In this document: piece after piece, positions 14,758 to 27,504 of the stretch
How positions within the stretch are numbered: position 1 is the stretch's first letter
Layout: every line of letters starts with the position of its first letter
DNA from: Petrosia ficiformis
Taxonomy: Eukaryota > Porifera > Demospongiae > Haplosclerida > Petrosiidae
DNA length: 64,000 nucleotides
Assembly: GCA_947044365.1 (NCBI GenBank)
Contig: OX345639.1
Span: forward strand, 601,501 to 665,500
Reading direction: 5' to 3'
Position numbers and translations under genes: made by a program
Notes under the pieces: generated by a model
What the model saw: the letters and a program-made list of their open reading frames with translations, nothing else
What the model was told of the DNA's origin: nothing
The model's database searches: none

Positions 14758-17700
14758 ATGCAGCGAATTGTCCTGCAACTAAGAAGATTTCCTTGGCTAC
14801 ATTGGAGAAAAGCTTCTACATTAGATGTGCAGAACAACGGTGAGTCAGTATATTATATAATATATCAGTTGATGTCACATGATCACAGATTCCATTTCCT
14901 CAGGTGCACGATTGTCCACTGAACAATCAGAATGTGTCTTGAAGGCTGTCATTATTGGAGCACCAAATGCTGGAAAATCAACATTAATAAACAATCTGAT
15001 TGGTCAGAAGGTAATAACCATATTTTAATAACTATAATATTATTGACACACACTAATAATCAATAGGTACTTGCTGTTTCTCCTAAAGTCCATACAACTC
15101 AACAAAATGCAATTGGAATATTCACTAAAGATAATTGTCAAGTGGTAAGTGAAAAGGAATGATTGGTAAACGTTCTGGCATTTAGAGAATCCTCCTGTGT
15201 TACTTGTTTGTTTAATACACAGAGAGAAACCTTACCTACCTTACCTAGAGAAACACGATGACAATTGACTTTATTATTTTCACAATATCACTGAGCTAGC
15301 TGTCAAACCAGATAATAATATACATAGATAACCAAAATAACAATATTGACTAAACTGTAAAACCAGCTAACCAGAGAATAACTACGAAAATAACAATATT
15401 GACTGCACAGGGTGTTTCATGAAACTTCTGTCGGCTTTATAACTTTAGAAGTATACATTGATTGAGCTGAAAAACAAAGAATAATAAACTCTACAAACGT
15501 CATAAAACCAATTCAATGAGTCCAATAATAGTCCTTTGAAAATAATAATTATAGATACAGACTTAAATACTAATTTGTGTGACATTGAAGTCCCTAAAAA
15601 TCCAAAAAACCTTTTGAAAGTTTCCATCACGCCATTGGACACAGTAATTAACATTATGTATTCATATTATTGACAATACAACAAGTATATAAATACATAC
15701 ACTGAAATTCATTTTATTACTTTATAGCATATAAATTTCCATTCATACATATACCATTGATCCTGTCATACAAAGAATAGAAACAAGAGTTACAACATAT
15801 ACATGTACTTTAATTCGAGCTGCAAGCGCTCTGCTGCTGAATTAATCACAAAATTCTTGCAACAACATACATATATATAAAAAAAAGAATGTTGAAATAC
15901 GAGATGATTGTATAGCAACAATGATTGAGTACATTAAAACATCCTGCGATTAAAAACATTTTCTTTGTTTCTAGTTGTTGTTTATATGTTCACTGGACAA
16001 AAGACCATCATGTTAAGCATTTAAGTACTTTGTAAATATTTAATAAAAACATGATGGACTATACAAATCATAAACATATTTTAAAAGTACTCCAAACATG
16101 TTTTGAACAGCTTGGTTTCAAGCAAGTGTATAAAATAGAGTGTGGACGATAAACATAATTAAAACAAGGCTTGGGATATATCTTCAGACAGTTATATCTC
16201 ATAAAATAGATGACTGAATGGAAGTAGTCTGGCGAGCAGACCTTTTGCCTCCGCTTTTACATTGGGACGAGGCAGAGAAAAAGTCTGAAGACTCTTGACA
16301 CAATTTCATGAGGCATAGAAATGTAATCAATCCTTGTGTCACATGATTTCACCACTCCCAGCAGTGCTGCTGTGACTACGTCTCTGTTTGGTGAGTTTGC
16401 CGTCTGCAAAGTGCAAATAAAAGATTATATGGAGCATCATATAGTGTTGTTCTACAATTATTTAAAGTTGAAGCCACTAGATTAGGCCTTGCTGGCAGCA
16501 CTGACCTTCAAACACCAGTGCCAGCGCCACAGAGGGATCTTTCCTTTGTCTACCTTACTTTCAACAACTTGAAAAGCTGTCGAATGTTAGGCTAAATCAG
16601 TGCTACTAGAGGACTGACAACAATGACAATACACGTTGGATAACAATATTTTTGAGAATGACTTTATATTATGTTGAATACTACTGGCAATGTGTAGTAG
16701 CAAAAGCTTTGCTGCTACCAGTTGGGAGCGAAACGAACACATCTTTACCTTGTATAGATAGTGTAGTGTCGCCTCCTTCTGTTAATCTGTTTTACTCTTT
16801 AAATTCGTGTAACCTAGCTCTTCAACTGCTGTCTGGACTACCTCTTCTATTTTAATCCCGTGCTCATGGCTAGAGTCATGTGACTACTCATATCTCATTG
16901 GCTCTATCAACATTCCTGTAGAGCCCATGAAATCGTGTCAAGAGTCTCCGGACCTTTCCTCTGCCCTGTCCCAATATAAAAGCAGAGGCGAAAGGTCTGC
17001 TCGCCAGACTTAGAATGGAAGTACTTTAATTGTAGTGTTGTTTTCATTAATATAGCTAAAACTCCTCTTACTGAGGCAATGTGAATTACTTGTCTACTGT
17101 AACTAACTAAAATGGAATTTGGTCACTTTTAGTTAGTTAACTAATTTTAGTAACCCTAATAATTTTGAGAAAATAAGCCATTATTGTAGTACATCATATT
17201 TAATTGTTTTCTCTGTGCCATGTTTTGTTTATAGAAAATTTATAACAAATCATTTGTTGTATTTAACAATTATTGTTATACTTCATTTCAGATTCTGTTG
17301 GATACGCCAGGACTAATACCCTATCAGTATGGAAGGAAATTAAATATGTCAAAAGAGTTTCTAACAGGAGCACAGAGATCTGCTGAAATTGCACAAATGA
17401 GTGAGTTCTTCGATGAATTTCTGTTCATCCACAATAACTGAATTATCATATCTGCTGTAATTATGATAAAGAACTGGAAGGTCTATGACTGTCAATACTT
17501 CATGTAATTATAACACACACATAGCAACAACATGGTTACACATAGCAACAATATGGTTACACATAGCAACAATATGCTATATCTATTTATTAGTTATTGT
17601 GATTGTGGATGCTTCAAACAAAAGGACACGAATAAATCTTGACAAAGAGATATTAGATATTCTTCAGTCTTATCCATTTACTCCTTCTATACTGGTACTT

Positions 17701-19784
17701 AACAAGGTAAGTGTGTTTGAATATAAAAGAGTTAATAAGTAATACTATATATAATGATCAAAATGCATTATTGTTTTATTTATAGTGACAATCTGTAGTA
17801 ACATAGTTGAGTCTATAGTAGTAATGTCTGTTAATAGTAATAATAAAGGTGTAGTACTATAGTAACATAATTGAATCTATTTATAGTAACACAATAGTAT
17901 TGTCTATTTTTGTAGCAACAGTAGTATTGTCTATTAATAGAATGGAGTTGAATCTATTTATAATAACAATTCACAGTATTGTCTATTAATAGTAACATTA
18001 TTGAATCTTTTTATAGTCTAGCATATTGTTATTAATAGTAACAATAAGGCTATTAATAGACAATAAAGCTACTAATAGTAACAATAAGGCTATTAATAGT
18101 AACAATAAAGCAGTATTATCTATTAATAGCAACAACAGAGTATATTTACTAAGTGAATCTGTTTATAGAAATTGTATATTAATAATCAGAGAGTATGGTA
18201 GTACTTTCTATGTAGGGATGACCAAGTAAACATTTAAAGTTATATTACATATTAATATTAACAATAAACTTTATGATTTCGGCATTTAGAAATAGATCAA
18301 CATGATTACGGTTTTATTTTTTAAATAGGTTGATGCATTGAAACACAAACACACACTCCTTAAGATAGTTGATACGCTAACTAACACTAGTAAACAAGAT
18401 CACAAACTCATACCAGCTAGAAGCTCTGTAACGAACAAAACAGTTTCTTTGAATTACGAATCTTGTGATAATACAAGTGTCAAGAAGAAATATAGTCCCA
18501 TACATTCTGTGTCTAGCTGTTGGAATGGATTTAGTAATGTATTCATGATATCTGCATTGACTGGAGATGGGTTAGATGCTCTTAAAGTAAGTGACAGATG
18601 AATGTTTAGGTGGGTACTTTCAAAGTGTCCCCACCCATGTAACCCCACCCCTAGTATTTTACATCAGAATCGTTTAGTATCTATCAACTGCTCAGATAGA
18701 AAAATATCAGCTCCAGGGAAATCAGATTGGAATGGCTAAGACACACTTCAATCTGAACACAGGAAAGTAAATATTGTTTATAGAACTAGTACTGTGTAAC
18801 AAACCCCCAAAGATTACTTGACTGTTCAGTGGGGAGGGGAGAGGTGGCTTTGACTTAATAAATAAGTTTGAAGGAAATAAGAAAATTAACAATTAGTAGA
18901 CTGTACTTACTTAAATTTGTGGTACTCTTTTCCCAATAAAACTGATCAGGGATTGACCACATCTTCCTGATTGTATTACTGTATATGTTTTGTGGCTGCA
19001 ATAGTAATTGTCTTTGATGATCAGTTCCGTCTACTAATATTTCTATTTACTTTCACACATTATAAATATATGTACCTGTAAAGGATTATCTGGTTTCATC
19101 CTGTCAACCATCTCCATGGGAGTACAATGTTGATCACATTACTGATCAATCTCCTGAAACTATTGTTGAGAATATTATAAGAGAAAAACTATTTTGCTAC
19201 TTAGATAAAGAAATACCATACATAATACAACAGGTATGTGTGTATGTATGTATGTATGTATGTATGTATGTGTGTACATATGTATATATGTATGTATGTG
19301 TGTATGCGTGTATGTATGTATGTATGTATGTATGTATGTGTACGTATGTATGTATGTTTGTATGTACGTATGTATGTGTGTACATATGTATGTACATATA
19401 TACATGCATATAACAGTGTGATTCTGATTTAGACAACATCTCTGTGGGAATTAAACAATGGAATCCTATCAATTTTAATAAACCTGGATTGTAAAAAGAG
19501 TAGTCAGGTGGTACGTAGGTACAATCATCCATCCGTTACAACAGATGTGAATGTTTATGTATTATTATGATTTCATGTTATAATAATCATTTTAATTGTT
19601 GTTACTATAGTAACATATTTTATGTCAAATGTATTCATGTTTATCTACTATCACTCTTTAGTCTATAGTGATTGGTCCAGGTGGTAAAACAATCCAAGCT
19701 ATTACTTCAGATGTGAAAGCTGACTTGGAATCAATCTTGCAATGCTCTGTTGATTTGACTTTAAATGTTAGAACGCATAAATGA
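14758..19784 (+). CDS. ERAL1: mitochondrial Era-like GTPase
   Basis: GTPase and 12S rRNA chaperone needed to assemble the small mitochondrial ribosomal subunit. Nine exons: 14758-14839, 14904-15010, 15067-15144, 17292-17400, 17594-17706, 18329-18586, 19084-19233, 19433-19510 and 19662-19784. The N-terminus is rich in Arg/Leu/Trp without acids (MQRIVLQLRRFPWLHWRKAS), typical of a mitochondrial presequence. G1 is IIGAPNAGKST, the Era-typical switch reads VSPKVHTTQ, G3 is LLDTPGL, G4 is LVLNKVD and G5 is near MISALTGDG. A poorly conserved loop between G4 and G5 (residues encoded at about 18400-18520) is also present in vertebrate ERAL1. The C-terminal KH domain carries VIGPGGKTI. Intron 3 (15145-17291) hosts a transposon-like insertion, and intron 7 a (TATG)n array. 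Confidence 0.95.
16226..17010. mobile_element. non-autonomous TIR DNA transposon (about 785 bp)
   Basis: The left end AGTCTGGCGAGCAGACCTTT is matched by the reverse complement of the right end (AAAGGTCTGCTCGCCAGACT at 16991-17010). The similarity continues for about 90 bp through GCCTC-GCTTTTA-ATTGGGAC and AAGACTCTTGACAC. The 10-mer GAATGGAAGT abuts the left end (16216-16225) and recurs at 17013-17022, 2 bp beyond the right end, consistent with a target-site duplication. No transposase is encoded inside. A 9-10 bp duplication with long TIRs would fit a Mutator-like family, but this is inference. It sits in ERAL1 intron 3. Confidence 0.8.
19234..19420. repeat. (TATG)n microsatellite in ERAL1 intron 7
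   Basis: A nearly pure TATG tetranucleotide array with TGTG and TACG variants. It begins in the 5' splice site itself (ACAG|gtatgtgtgtatg). Confidence 0.95.
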
Positions 19785-22057
19785 TAATACTGAAATAATG
19801 ACTTGTATTTGAACAAATGTTGTAATGTTAATTTATTGTATGATAAATCACAATTTGATAGAGGATATGTTCAGTTCACATTCTTGTTTGTAACATAATT
19901 TCCATGAAACCATATCTACACTGTGATAATACTACATTCATTTTGAAACTGTTGGCATTCCTTCCACGAGCATGACTGTGGTTGCCAAAATTGTGTTTGT
20001 GGCAACATTCCAAAGCTGCATGAGATTGTTAGTTGAAATCATACTGTTACACTCCTTACAACGTGATACATTTCACAAAGGACATCAAAGTAACCGCGAG
20101 GTAAAACATGTTGTCCGGGTTGTTATTACGGTTTCTTTCGATATCCACGTGGGGGTGACGCAGTACCATCGAAAATGTGTTATAAGAAGTACTGTACATT
20201 CGCAGTCTGAAGCCATAGGCTAAAAGAAGCTGCTGTAAGGACGTATCTGCAGTAGCTAACAGTCGATCAACCAGTAACAGGAGGAAACTGCAGTTTAAGT
20301 CTTGTAATAATATTGTAAGTGACGAATATGTAGGTACTCTTACTGTGTATAATTATAATTATTAAAGGTAAATAATAATAATTAGTAGTTGCATTTGCGT
20401 AGAGAGTATGATGTACTACTGTACGTGTTATATATATATATTATATATATATATCGAAATCTTGTCCTGTTTACAATGTTTAGACAGCAAAAACGTGTGT
20501 GGGTTTTGTCTTTATGCTATGATCCCTCTATGTAATAAACGTGGAATATTGACTGTTTATACACTTGTTGACAGGACTTGTTCACATTGGAAAATATGTG
20601 ACATTCATGTTCAGAACTTCAATAGATCTTTATTGGCAAGATGTTATCATGACAATGAGTATCTCTGTTTCAAAAATATTACTAGTGTGTACAGATTGAG
20701 TGGGTAGTGATACAAATAGTTTTAAACACAGGTATGTAAGTAATTGTAATAGTCATGTGACGACTCTATATCATTCTCTACTTCATCTTTCCATCCAAAT
20801 GTCTATTCAACTATGTATACATTCTTCCATTAATAGTTACACAAGAAAGAAGATGGCTAATCGGGTACTTAGTGCTGGGTAGTGTGTCTTTTCGGAAGAC
20901 TTTTGAAAACCTCTAAACAGAAGAGGACTTCTTCCGGGAAGGCATACTAGCCAGCACTTAGCCCAAATGCTCATTTGAGGATATGGAGATATCTTGTAAC
21001 CAAACCAAACCAAAGATATCGCTACTAAGTAAATTTTATGTCTGTATATTCCCAAAGGACCATCATGCACACTTTGATACTAGTTTTTGTGGCTTGTTAA
21101 ATTTGCCTCAACAAAGAAGATTCTGTTTTCATAGAATAGTAAATTTTAGACCACAAGCCATAAAACCAATTAGAACATTCCCCTTACTTCCAGACAAGGG
21201 TATTCTAAATTTTACATCAAAGGACATCAGTTTTCCTCTCTTGGCTACACTTAAGGTCTATGTACACAACAGAACTAGGAAACCACGTGGACAATTCCTG
21301 CCACTGATATTCCCAAATATGAAAAGGTAATTGACACACACTGTAGTGTTATATTGATAATTAAACTGTACTTCCTTACCTGGCATCATATATTTTCAGT
21401 CAACATGTGCAGTGAGATCACGTGTTATAATGAATGGTGTGATTGACTAAAGGATAGAGTACTGTTCCAAACTCACAAGAAAGCATAGGAATTATGGATA
21501 CTGTGTGAATTGCAATACCCTCTGCAAGGTATGTACAATGTGTTTAGAAGATGTTTCAAAGTTGTTCTAGTATGACAGACAGACAGACAGAACTGTTCAA
21601 CCTTGTGTATATTGAAACCTCTTTATGTACAAAAGGACACCTACTAGTGGAATTGTCCTTTGAATGGAGGTTTATAGGTGACAAAGATAAGTCCTCAATT
21701 CTTTATCAGAGGTTTTACTGTAATACCATTATTTATTTCCATTATCTGAAGGTCTAATCAAAGAACAGCATTACATAACATAATTCCGTTAAGTGTTTTG
21801 GTTAATAATAAAGGCCTGGTTTGTGGGTAAATTTGATACTCCAGTCAACTAAACCCACCAACCATGGAATACTCTCCCACATTGCCAACAATGTTCTACA
21901 TTTCATATAATAATCAATAACAAGTTTTTTAACTTTGGCCAATAACAATCTATGTTTACTAAACATTGAATAAGGAATTCTAGAATCTAAAGAGTTAATA
22001 GAGTTTACACACAACACACATAAAAATCATTAGATTCTATTTTAAAATAGACAGATT
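19785..22057. other. 2.3-kb convergent intergenic region
   Basis: Lies between the 3' ends of ERAL1 and the membrane-protein gene. Open frames up to about 115 codons occur (for example plus 20983-21330 and 20408-20707), but none shows a family, a splice context or codon bias that I can support. It contains an inverted-repeat element at 20863-20963. Confidence 0.45.
20863..20963. repeat. near-palindromic MITE-like element
   Basis: The left arm TACTTAGTGCTGGGTAGTGT...TTTTCGGAAGA is the imperfect reverse complement of the right arm TCTTCCGGGAAGGCATACTAGCCAGCACTTAG. The loop is about 25 bp. It lies in the intergenic region. Confidence 0.65.
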
Positions 22058-25000
22058 TCATTTATTGTCAAGAATCATTTCACAAGCTGAATACATAGAA
22101 GTATCATACGAGCACATTGGCATATATGGAAGATATATAGCATTTGAATATAGCAATACGCATGTCATTATAGAGTGTGTGGTTGCAAGCTTGCGTGCAT
22201 TGGTAATAACAGTTTCACGAGATAAAGAGGGTTTACCTGCCTTTCCAGTACCTAATTCAATGGTAGCAGAAAACTTTGTAGATCCAGTTTTGAAACCTTG
22301 CATGGAAATCAGTGAAGGTGTCAATTGATATGGTAGGAATGCTGATCTGTAATGATAAGAAACAACAAAATGAAAGCTTAGAACATGTAATACCAGTATT
22401 TACTACATATTAACTATGTTTAATGAATGCACTCAAAATGCAGAACCCTCGCCACAAGTGTGATTGGGAAACAAGAATGACTACTGACAAGAAAATAATT
22501 GCAGACTATACTTGACTGTAATAATGATTATTATACTGAGATTATAACTATTATACTTATAATATATGAAACTTACACTTCAGTCCTAGTAAGTGTACAT
22601 AATTCCTAGTATAAGAAGTGCTGTCCTTAAAATCCTTTATAAAACTGTTTTGTGCATGTTCATGAAATAACTAATGGATGTTCTAATTGTACAAACATAC
22701 ATGAAATAACTGATGGGGAATGTTCTAATTGTACAAACATACATGATGGAATGTTCTAATTGTACAAACATACATGAAATAACTAATGGAATGTTCTAAT
22801 TGTACAACCATACATAGTTATTGTCAGCAAACATTTTCACTCCCTCGATTATAAAAAATGATGTAACATTATACATAATTATTACATTACAGATACAATA
22901 AAACATCTGAGCTAGGCCATGCATGACCTGTGGTGTGAAATTTAAAGATTAGGTGCAAGGCCTGTCGGATGATATACTACAATGTTACTGAACTAAAGGT
23001 CATTCACATTCACCATGACCTCAAAAAAATGTTCAATAATCATTCTTTTTTTGCGCATGTGAAATTTCAATTAATCCATTGCATCATTATTGAGTTATAG
23101 TATAATCATGTATTAACCTTATGATATTAAACTATACACTATAGTACATATTATTAAAGTCAATACATCCTAATTTTGAGGTGATTATGAATGTGAACAG
23201 CCCTTGACTCTAATCTTTATGCATGTATAAAATATGTTCATACCTCATAATACTAACTGCAAAACTAGTGAATTGTGAGCTCATATCTTTCCAAAATCGC
23301 TCTCCATAAATATTAAGTGATATATACTTTGGTTGGTCCAAGTGTGAGGGCTTAGAACCGGACAATACAATTACAAGTCCATTCCCATTATCTTGGTAAG
23401 GATTTAAAGATATCCTGAGATGTTGTACCTACAGGTGTTTTTTTTAAAAAACAGCAGATAATGAGCCTTAATTCAATTAAAAATTATAAATAATTAAAAT
23501 CCCATTAGCTGTGAATTGGTATAGTTAATGTTTACTTAATCTGAACTTGTTGTTATGTGGACTAAGTAGTTTTTTGACCTCACAGCTCCCCACAAAGTCC
23601 CAGCTGTTAATTATGCTACTAACCTGTACAACTTCTTTCAAATCTGGACAATATTTATCAATGACCTTTAAATAGAGCATGGCAAGTAAAATGAAGATAA
23701 CTCCAAAGCCACATCCGTAGCTAGCATATGGTACCGGTTCCTGGACTAATGCATGAACCATAGGTCCCGGCCACAGTATCCAGATAAATGGATACATTCG
23801 TATATTCTGAAAAGAGAAAGTAGCATTCTTGAAGTATGGGTACCAGTTGACTTCTTTTGTGAATCCTTCTAATTCGTTATATAGACCAGTAGGAAACATC
23901 ATTGTACTGGCTTTGTAAAGAGATTCTTCATACCACTGATACATCACTCCTATGTATATAAGTGATATACCTAATCCAACTAATACCAAAGGAAATATTA
24001 TGCTTTTCTTGAAAACCTCATAAGCCAAGTGGCTAAGATATAAAAATATGTAAATACCTCCGATGGCAATTATGAATTTTGATTGGAGGGGTACCGAGAC
24101 AAGAATAAGTATGATAGACAAAATACAGCCAAATATTGCCTCCCCACGTCTGTGATCAATGAAAACAGCTACAGTAGCTCCCATACAGAGACATGATACA
24201 AGATAGAAAAGATTGGACTCTAAGTATATTGAAAATGTTATGGAGAATAGCAGCAATAAAAATTGTAATGATGAAGCCATTTTGTTAACTGGATCAGTAT
24301 AATTATTAGCCTGTGGTAACATAGCTATGATAGGAATTCCAAGCACTCCTATCCATGCCAACCAATACTGCTGAAGGAAAAGTAATATAAAACTTATTAA
24401 TATGCTCATGATAACACGATAACCTAAGAATGACACATTTTTTGGTGTTAAATGGTGACGATTAGCATAATATTTTAATATTGGCAGATGATATAAACCA
24501 ACGGCTAGTGAAGTCAAACTTAGTATTGGTTGTGCACTATTTAGCTCAATAAACCACAAGTTCAAAGGTCGATCAAAAGATGGAGCAACAGCGACAAAAC
24601 CTAGGTTTGTTAACAGTACCAACCAATTATATAGCTCCCCTTTTGGTATGTAGATTAAAGCTTCTGCATTGAACGCTATAAAACAGACAATGGCATTTAG
24701 AATTTCAATATTTCCGGTTGTTTTAATAGAGTTAGCAAGTAGAGATACAGCAGCTAGTGCTTTTAGCATCCACAAAACAAAGGTACTTTTAAAATGTCCT
24801 TTAATTAGGGCAATGTTCATCATTAAGGCGACTCCAACTGAACCAAATAGATGAAATGTGGTCCGATCAAGATGGCTACCAATTAATACCAAGCATAGAT
24901 TAATTAGAAAGAAGACAGAGATTGTAAGTGGATCTATAGATGATCGATGCAAAATTAAAGAAAACCAAAATGTTATCAAACCAAATAGATATAGCCAGAA

Positions 25001-27415
25001 ACCAAAATCTGGGTCCGATCCCAGAGTCCATTCAAAAAGTCTTCCAGCTACCAAAAGCCCAAGACCAAATACTATAGATACTCTACGACGAATTTCAAAT
25101 GATCTTGAAGAAGACCATGTTGGAATTAAAGGAGCAATATCCATGGACAAGTACCAAAGACTGAATGAGATTGGGGCTAAAAGGAATGGGAACTGGACTA
25201 GAAACAAATATATAAAGCCAACAAAAACAGTAGCAATTTCCATGGCAACCCATCCCGGTCTAACATAGATATTAAACCCTTGGAAAATTCCAGGATCCCC
25301 TTGTGGCCAGATATCAAGAGCTCGTTGAATACAATATACTGTATATGGAACCATACCAGTGCTTACTGAACATAATCTGATGATGTGGAGAGGAGGAGGA
25401 TTAGAGTAAAAGGGGAAGGGGAGAAGACCAGGAGGATTAGGGAGAAGGGTAAGAATGAGGAGGAGGAGGAGGAGTAGGGAGAAGGGTAAGCATTAGGAGG
25501 AGGATTATAGGGGAAGAAGGGAAGAGGAGGAGGATTAGGGAGATGAGTAAGAATGAGAAGGAGGATTATAGGGAGAGAAGGAAAGAGGAGGAGGATTAGG
25601 GAGAGGGGTAAGAATGAGGAGGAGGATTAGGGAGATGGGTAAGCATGAGGAGGAGGATTAGGGGGAGAAGGGAAGAGGAGGAGGATTAGGGAGATGGGTA
25701 AGAATGAGGAGGAGGGGATAAGGGTAGGGGAGGAAGAAAGAGGAGTATGATGGGGGGAGGGGTATTAATCAAATTAATTTTAAGGTATGACAAACTTGAT
25801 ATAATTATACATGTATATTACATAATACATGTATATTACATAAATACACGTACATGTATATTACATAAATACATGTATACTACATAAATACATGTACATG
25901 TATATTACATAAATACATGTACACTACATAAATACATGAAAATTCATGTGCCTAGTAAAGCAGTTGGCGTAGAAATGATAAACAAACAAGTAAGCAGCCA
26001 CAATGGCTTATAAAATTCACAGCCATAAAGGGCTTAGAAAATATTAAGCTTAGACAATAACAATACGCCACAATGGCTTAGAAAATGGAGAAGGTGAGAA
26101 AGGAAGAGAAGAGTTAGAGAACTAAGATGATATAAATAAGAACAGGCGCATGCCTTCAATTTTCAGAATAAAATGACAAAAAAAGGAAAGGAGAATTTTG
26201 AATACTTCATTACTATCATCAATGTTAGAAACCCACTGGATTCAGTCCGCATGCGACTGCAAAGATAAAATAATGAATAAAGAGCCTAGAACAATAGCAA
26301 ATATATGATTAGTATGGTGTTACTTGCAGAATTTCTGCAAGTGTTCGCTAGTATTACATAATTCATTTACATGTCATTGTACATGTACATGATGTACATG
26401 TACATGATGTACATGTACATCATCATGTATACTAATACATGTACACTAATACATGTATACTAATACATGTATACTAATACATGTACACTAATACATGTAA
26501 TAATGAATGAAGAGCCTAGAACAATAGCAAATATATGATTAGTATGGTGTTACTTGCAGAATTTCTGCAAGTGTTCGCTAGTATTACATAATTCATTTAC
26601 ATGTCATTGTACATGTACATGATGTACATGTACATGATGTACATGTACATCATCATGTATACTAATACATGTACACTAATACATGTATACTAATACATGT
26701 ATACTAATACACGTACACTAATACATGTAATAATGAATGAAGAGCCTAGAACAATAGCAAATATATGATTAGTATGGTGTTACTTGCAGAATTTCTGCAA
26801 GTGTTCGCTAGTATTACATAATTCATTTACATGTCATTGTGGCTGGTTGTTTGTTGTGTGTGTTTGTCTACGCCTATTGCTAGCATGCTAGACACATGAA
26901 TTTCATGTATATACATGTATATTACATTAATACACATACGCATGAGAATTAGCAATTATTGCTTACAGTCCTCCTAAAAATTGATAGTCAGTGTTCCAGA
27001 GAATCATTCCCACAATACCAAATACAAAAGTCTGAGCCACCATTACACTTGTTATCCCTGTGCCATTGCAATGTTCCCAGGCTAAAGTCATTAGCAATGA
27101 GTACGCTCCCATAATTAGGAGAGCACCGCTGAAATATAATATATTGAGTAGTGTTAAGTGGTTATACATACGTATAAACACTCCAGGTTTTGAGAGCTCA
27201 TTCTCATTTTCTTCAGCTTCTGTATAAACAACTGGCTTCTCATCCTCCTCAGCCCTTTGCAGTAAATTTTCTAATTGAACACTGTTTATCACTCCATCTT
27301 TTTCTGCTTCAATAAGAAAAGTCTGCAAAATGGACTTTCGTGTAACTGTTCCCTTGGTAACAGTAAAAATGGAGACACAGAGAATTGAGAGAAATAGCAA
27401 CAGTCCTTTCTTCAT
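22058..27415 (-). CDS. uncharacterised multipass membrane protein, 891 residues
   Basis: Four minus-strand exons join in phase: 27415-26967, 25376-23624, 23428-23244 and 22346-22058. Exon 1 encodes a signal-like start (MKKGLLLFLSILCVSIFTVT), a charged helical stretch (FLIEAEKDGVINSVQLENLL), then hydrophobic segments. The 1753-nt exon 2 encodes roughly 14-18 membrane spans, with conserved-looking loops such as ALDIWPQGDPGIFQ, FSLWYLSMDIAPLIP and MMFPTGLYNELEGF. The tail (exons 3-4) is soluble-looking, with LRISLNPYQDNGNG and KPSLSRETVITNARKLATTH. I do not recognise the family with certainty. A short helical N-terminus followed by many spans recalls DUF2157-type membrane proteins, but that is a weak comparison. 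Intron 1 (25377-26966) is full of repeats. Head-to-head with PPIL3. Confidence 0.8.
23000..23200. repeat. MITE-like element, family A (copy 2)
   Basis: Ends CATTCACATTCACCATGACC and GAGGTGATTATGAATGTGAAC are inverted. The core GAGTTATAGTATAATCATGT matches copy 1. It lies in the third intron of the membrane-protein gene. Confidence 0.75.
25385..25760. repeat. purine-rich (AGGAGGAGGATTAGGGAG)n repeat
   Basis: Irregular tandem copies of AGGAGGAGGATTAGGGAGA-GGGTAAGAATG. On the transcribed (minus) strand this is an almost 400-nt pyrimidine-rich tract that ends at the 3' splice site of intron 1 of the membrane-protein gene. Confidence 0.85.
25939..26903. mobile_element. TIR element (about 965 bp) with internal 230-bp tandem repeats
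   Basis: The left end ATTCATGTGCCTAG...GGCGTAG...CAAACAA...CAGCCACAATG is mirrored at the right end by CATTGTGGCTG...TTTGT...CTACGCC...GCTAGACACATGAAT. The interior has 2.5 copies of a roughly 230-bp unit (starting near 26270, 26500, 26730) containing the palindrome CTTGCAGAATTTCTGCAAG and runs of TACATGTACATGATG. A second copy of the right end lies at 48240-48385. There is no transposase ORF. Confidence 0.65.
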
Positions 27416-27504
27416 TTAATATCCGGAGTACATACACGGTAGTACCACGGGACTATAACAGTATCCGGAGTAAGTATACGGTAGTATAACGGGGTCAAGA
27501 ATTA
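27416..27504. promoter_or_regulatory. 89-bp bidirectional promoter with a duplicated motif
   Basis: Lies between the divergent ATGs of the membrane-protein gene (27415) and PPIL3 (27505). A segment is repeated in direct orientation: TATCCGGAGTACATACACGG at 27420 and TATCCGGAGTAAGTATACGG at 27463, each followed by TAGTA. The repeated CCGGAGTA is a candidate binding or initiator element; this is inference. Confidence 0.55.

Noticed and set aside
15445..15654. Minus-strand open frame of 69 codons in ERAL1 intron 3
   Set aside because: AT-rich chance frame; no similarity and no promoter or splice support.
16652..16855. Open frame inside the TIR transposon
   Set aside because: No transposase signature (no DDE/D-like spacing or zinc finger); the element is best read as non-autonomous.
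20408..21330. Three plus-strand open frames (60-115 codons) that might be a small gene
   Set aside because: No recognisable domain, no consistent splice chain and no conserved motif; treated as intergenic.
24858..25268. 136-codon plus-strand open frame
   Set aside because: Antisense shadow of the large exon of the membrane-protein gene.
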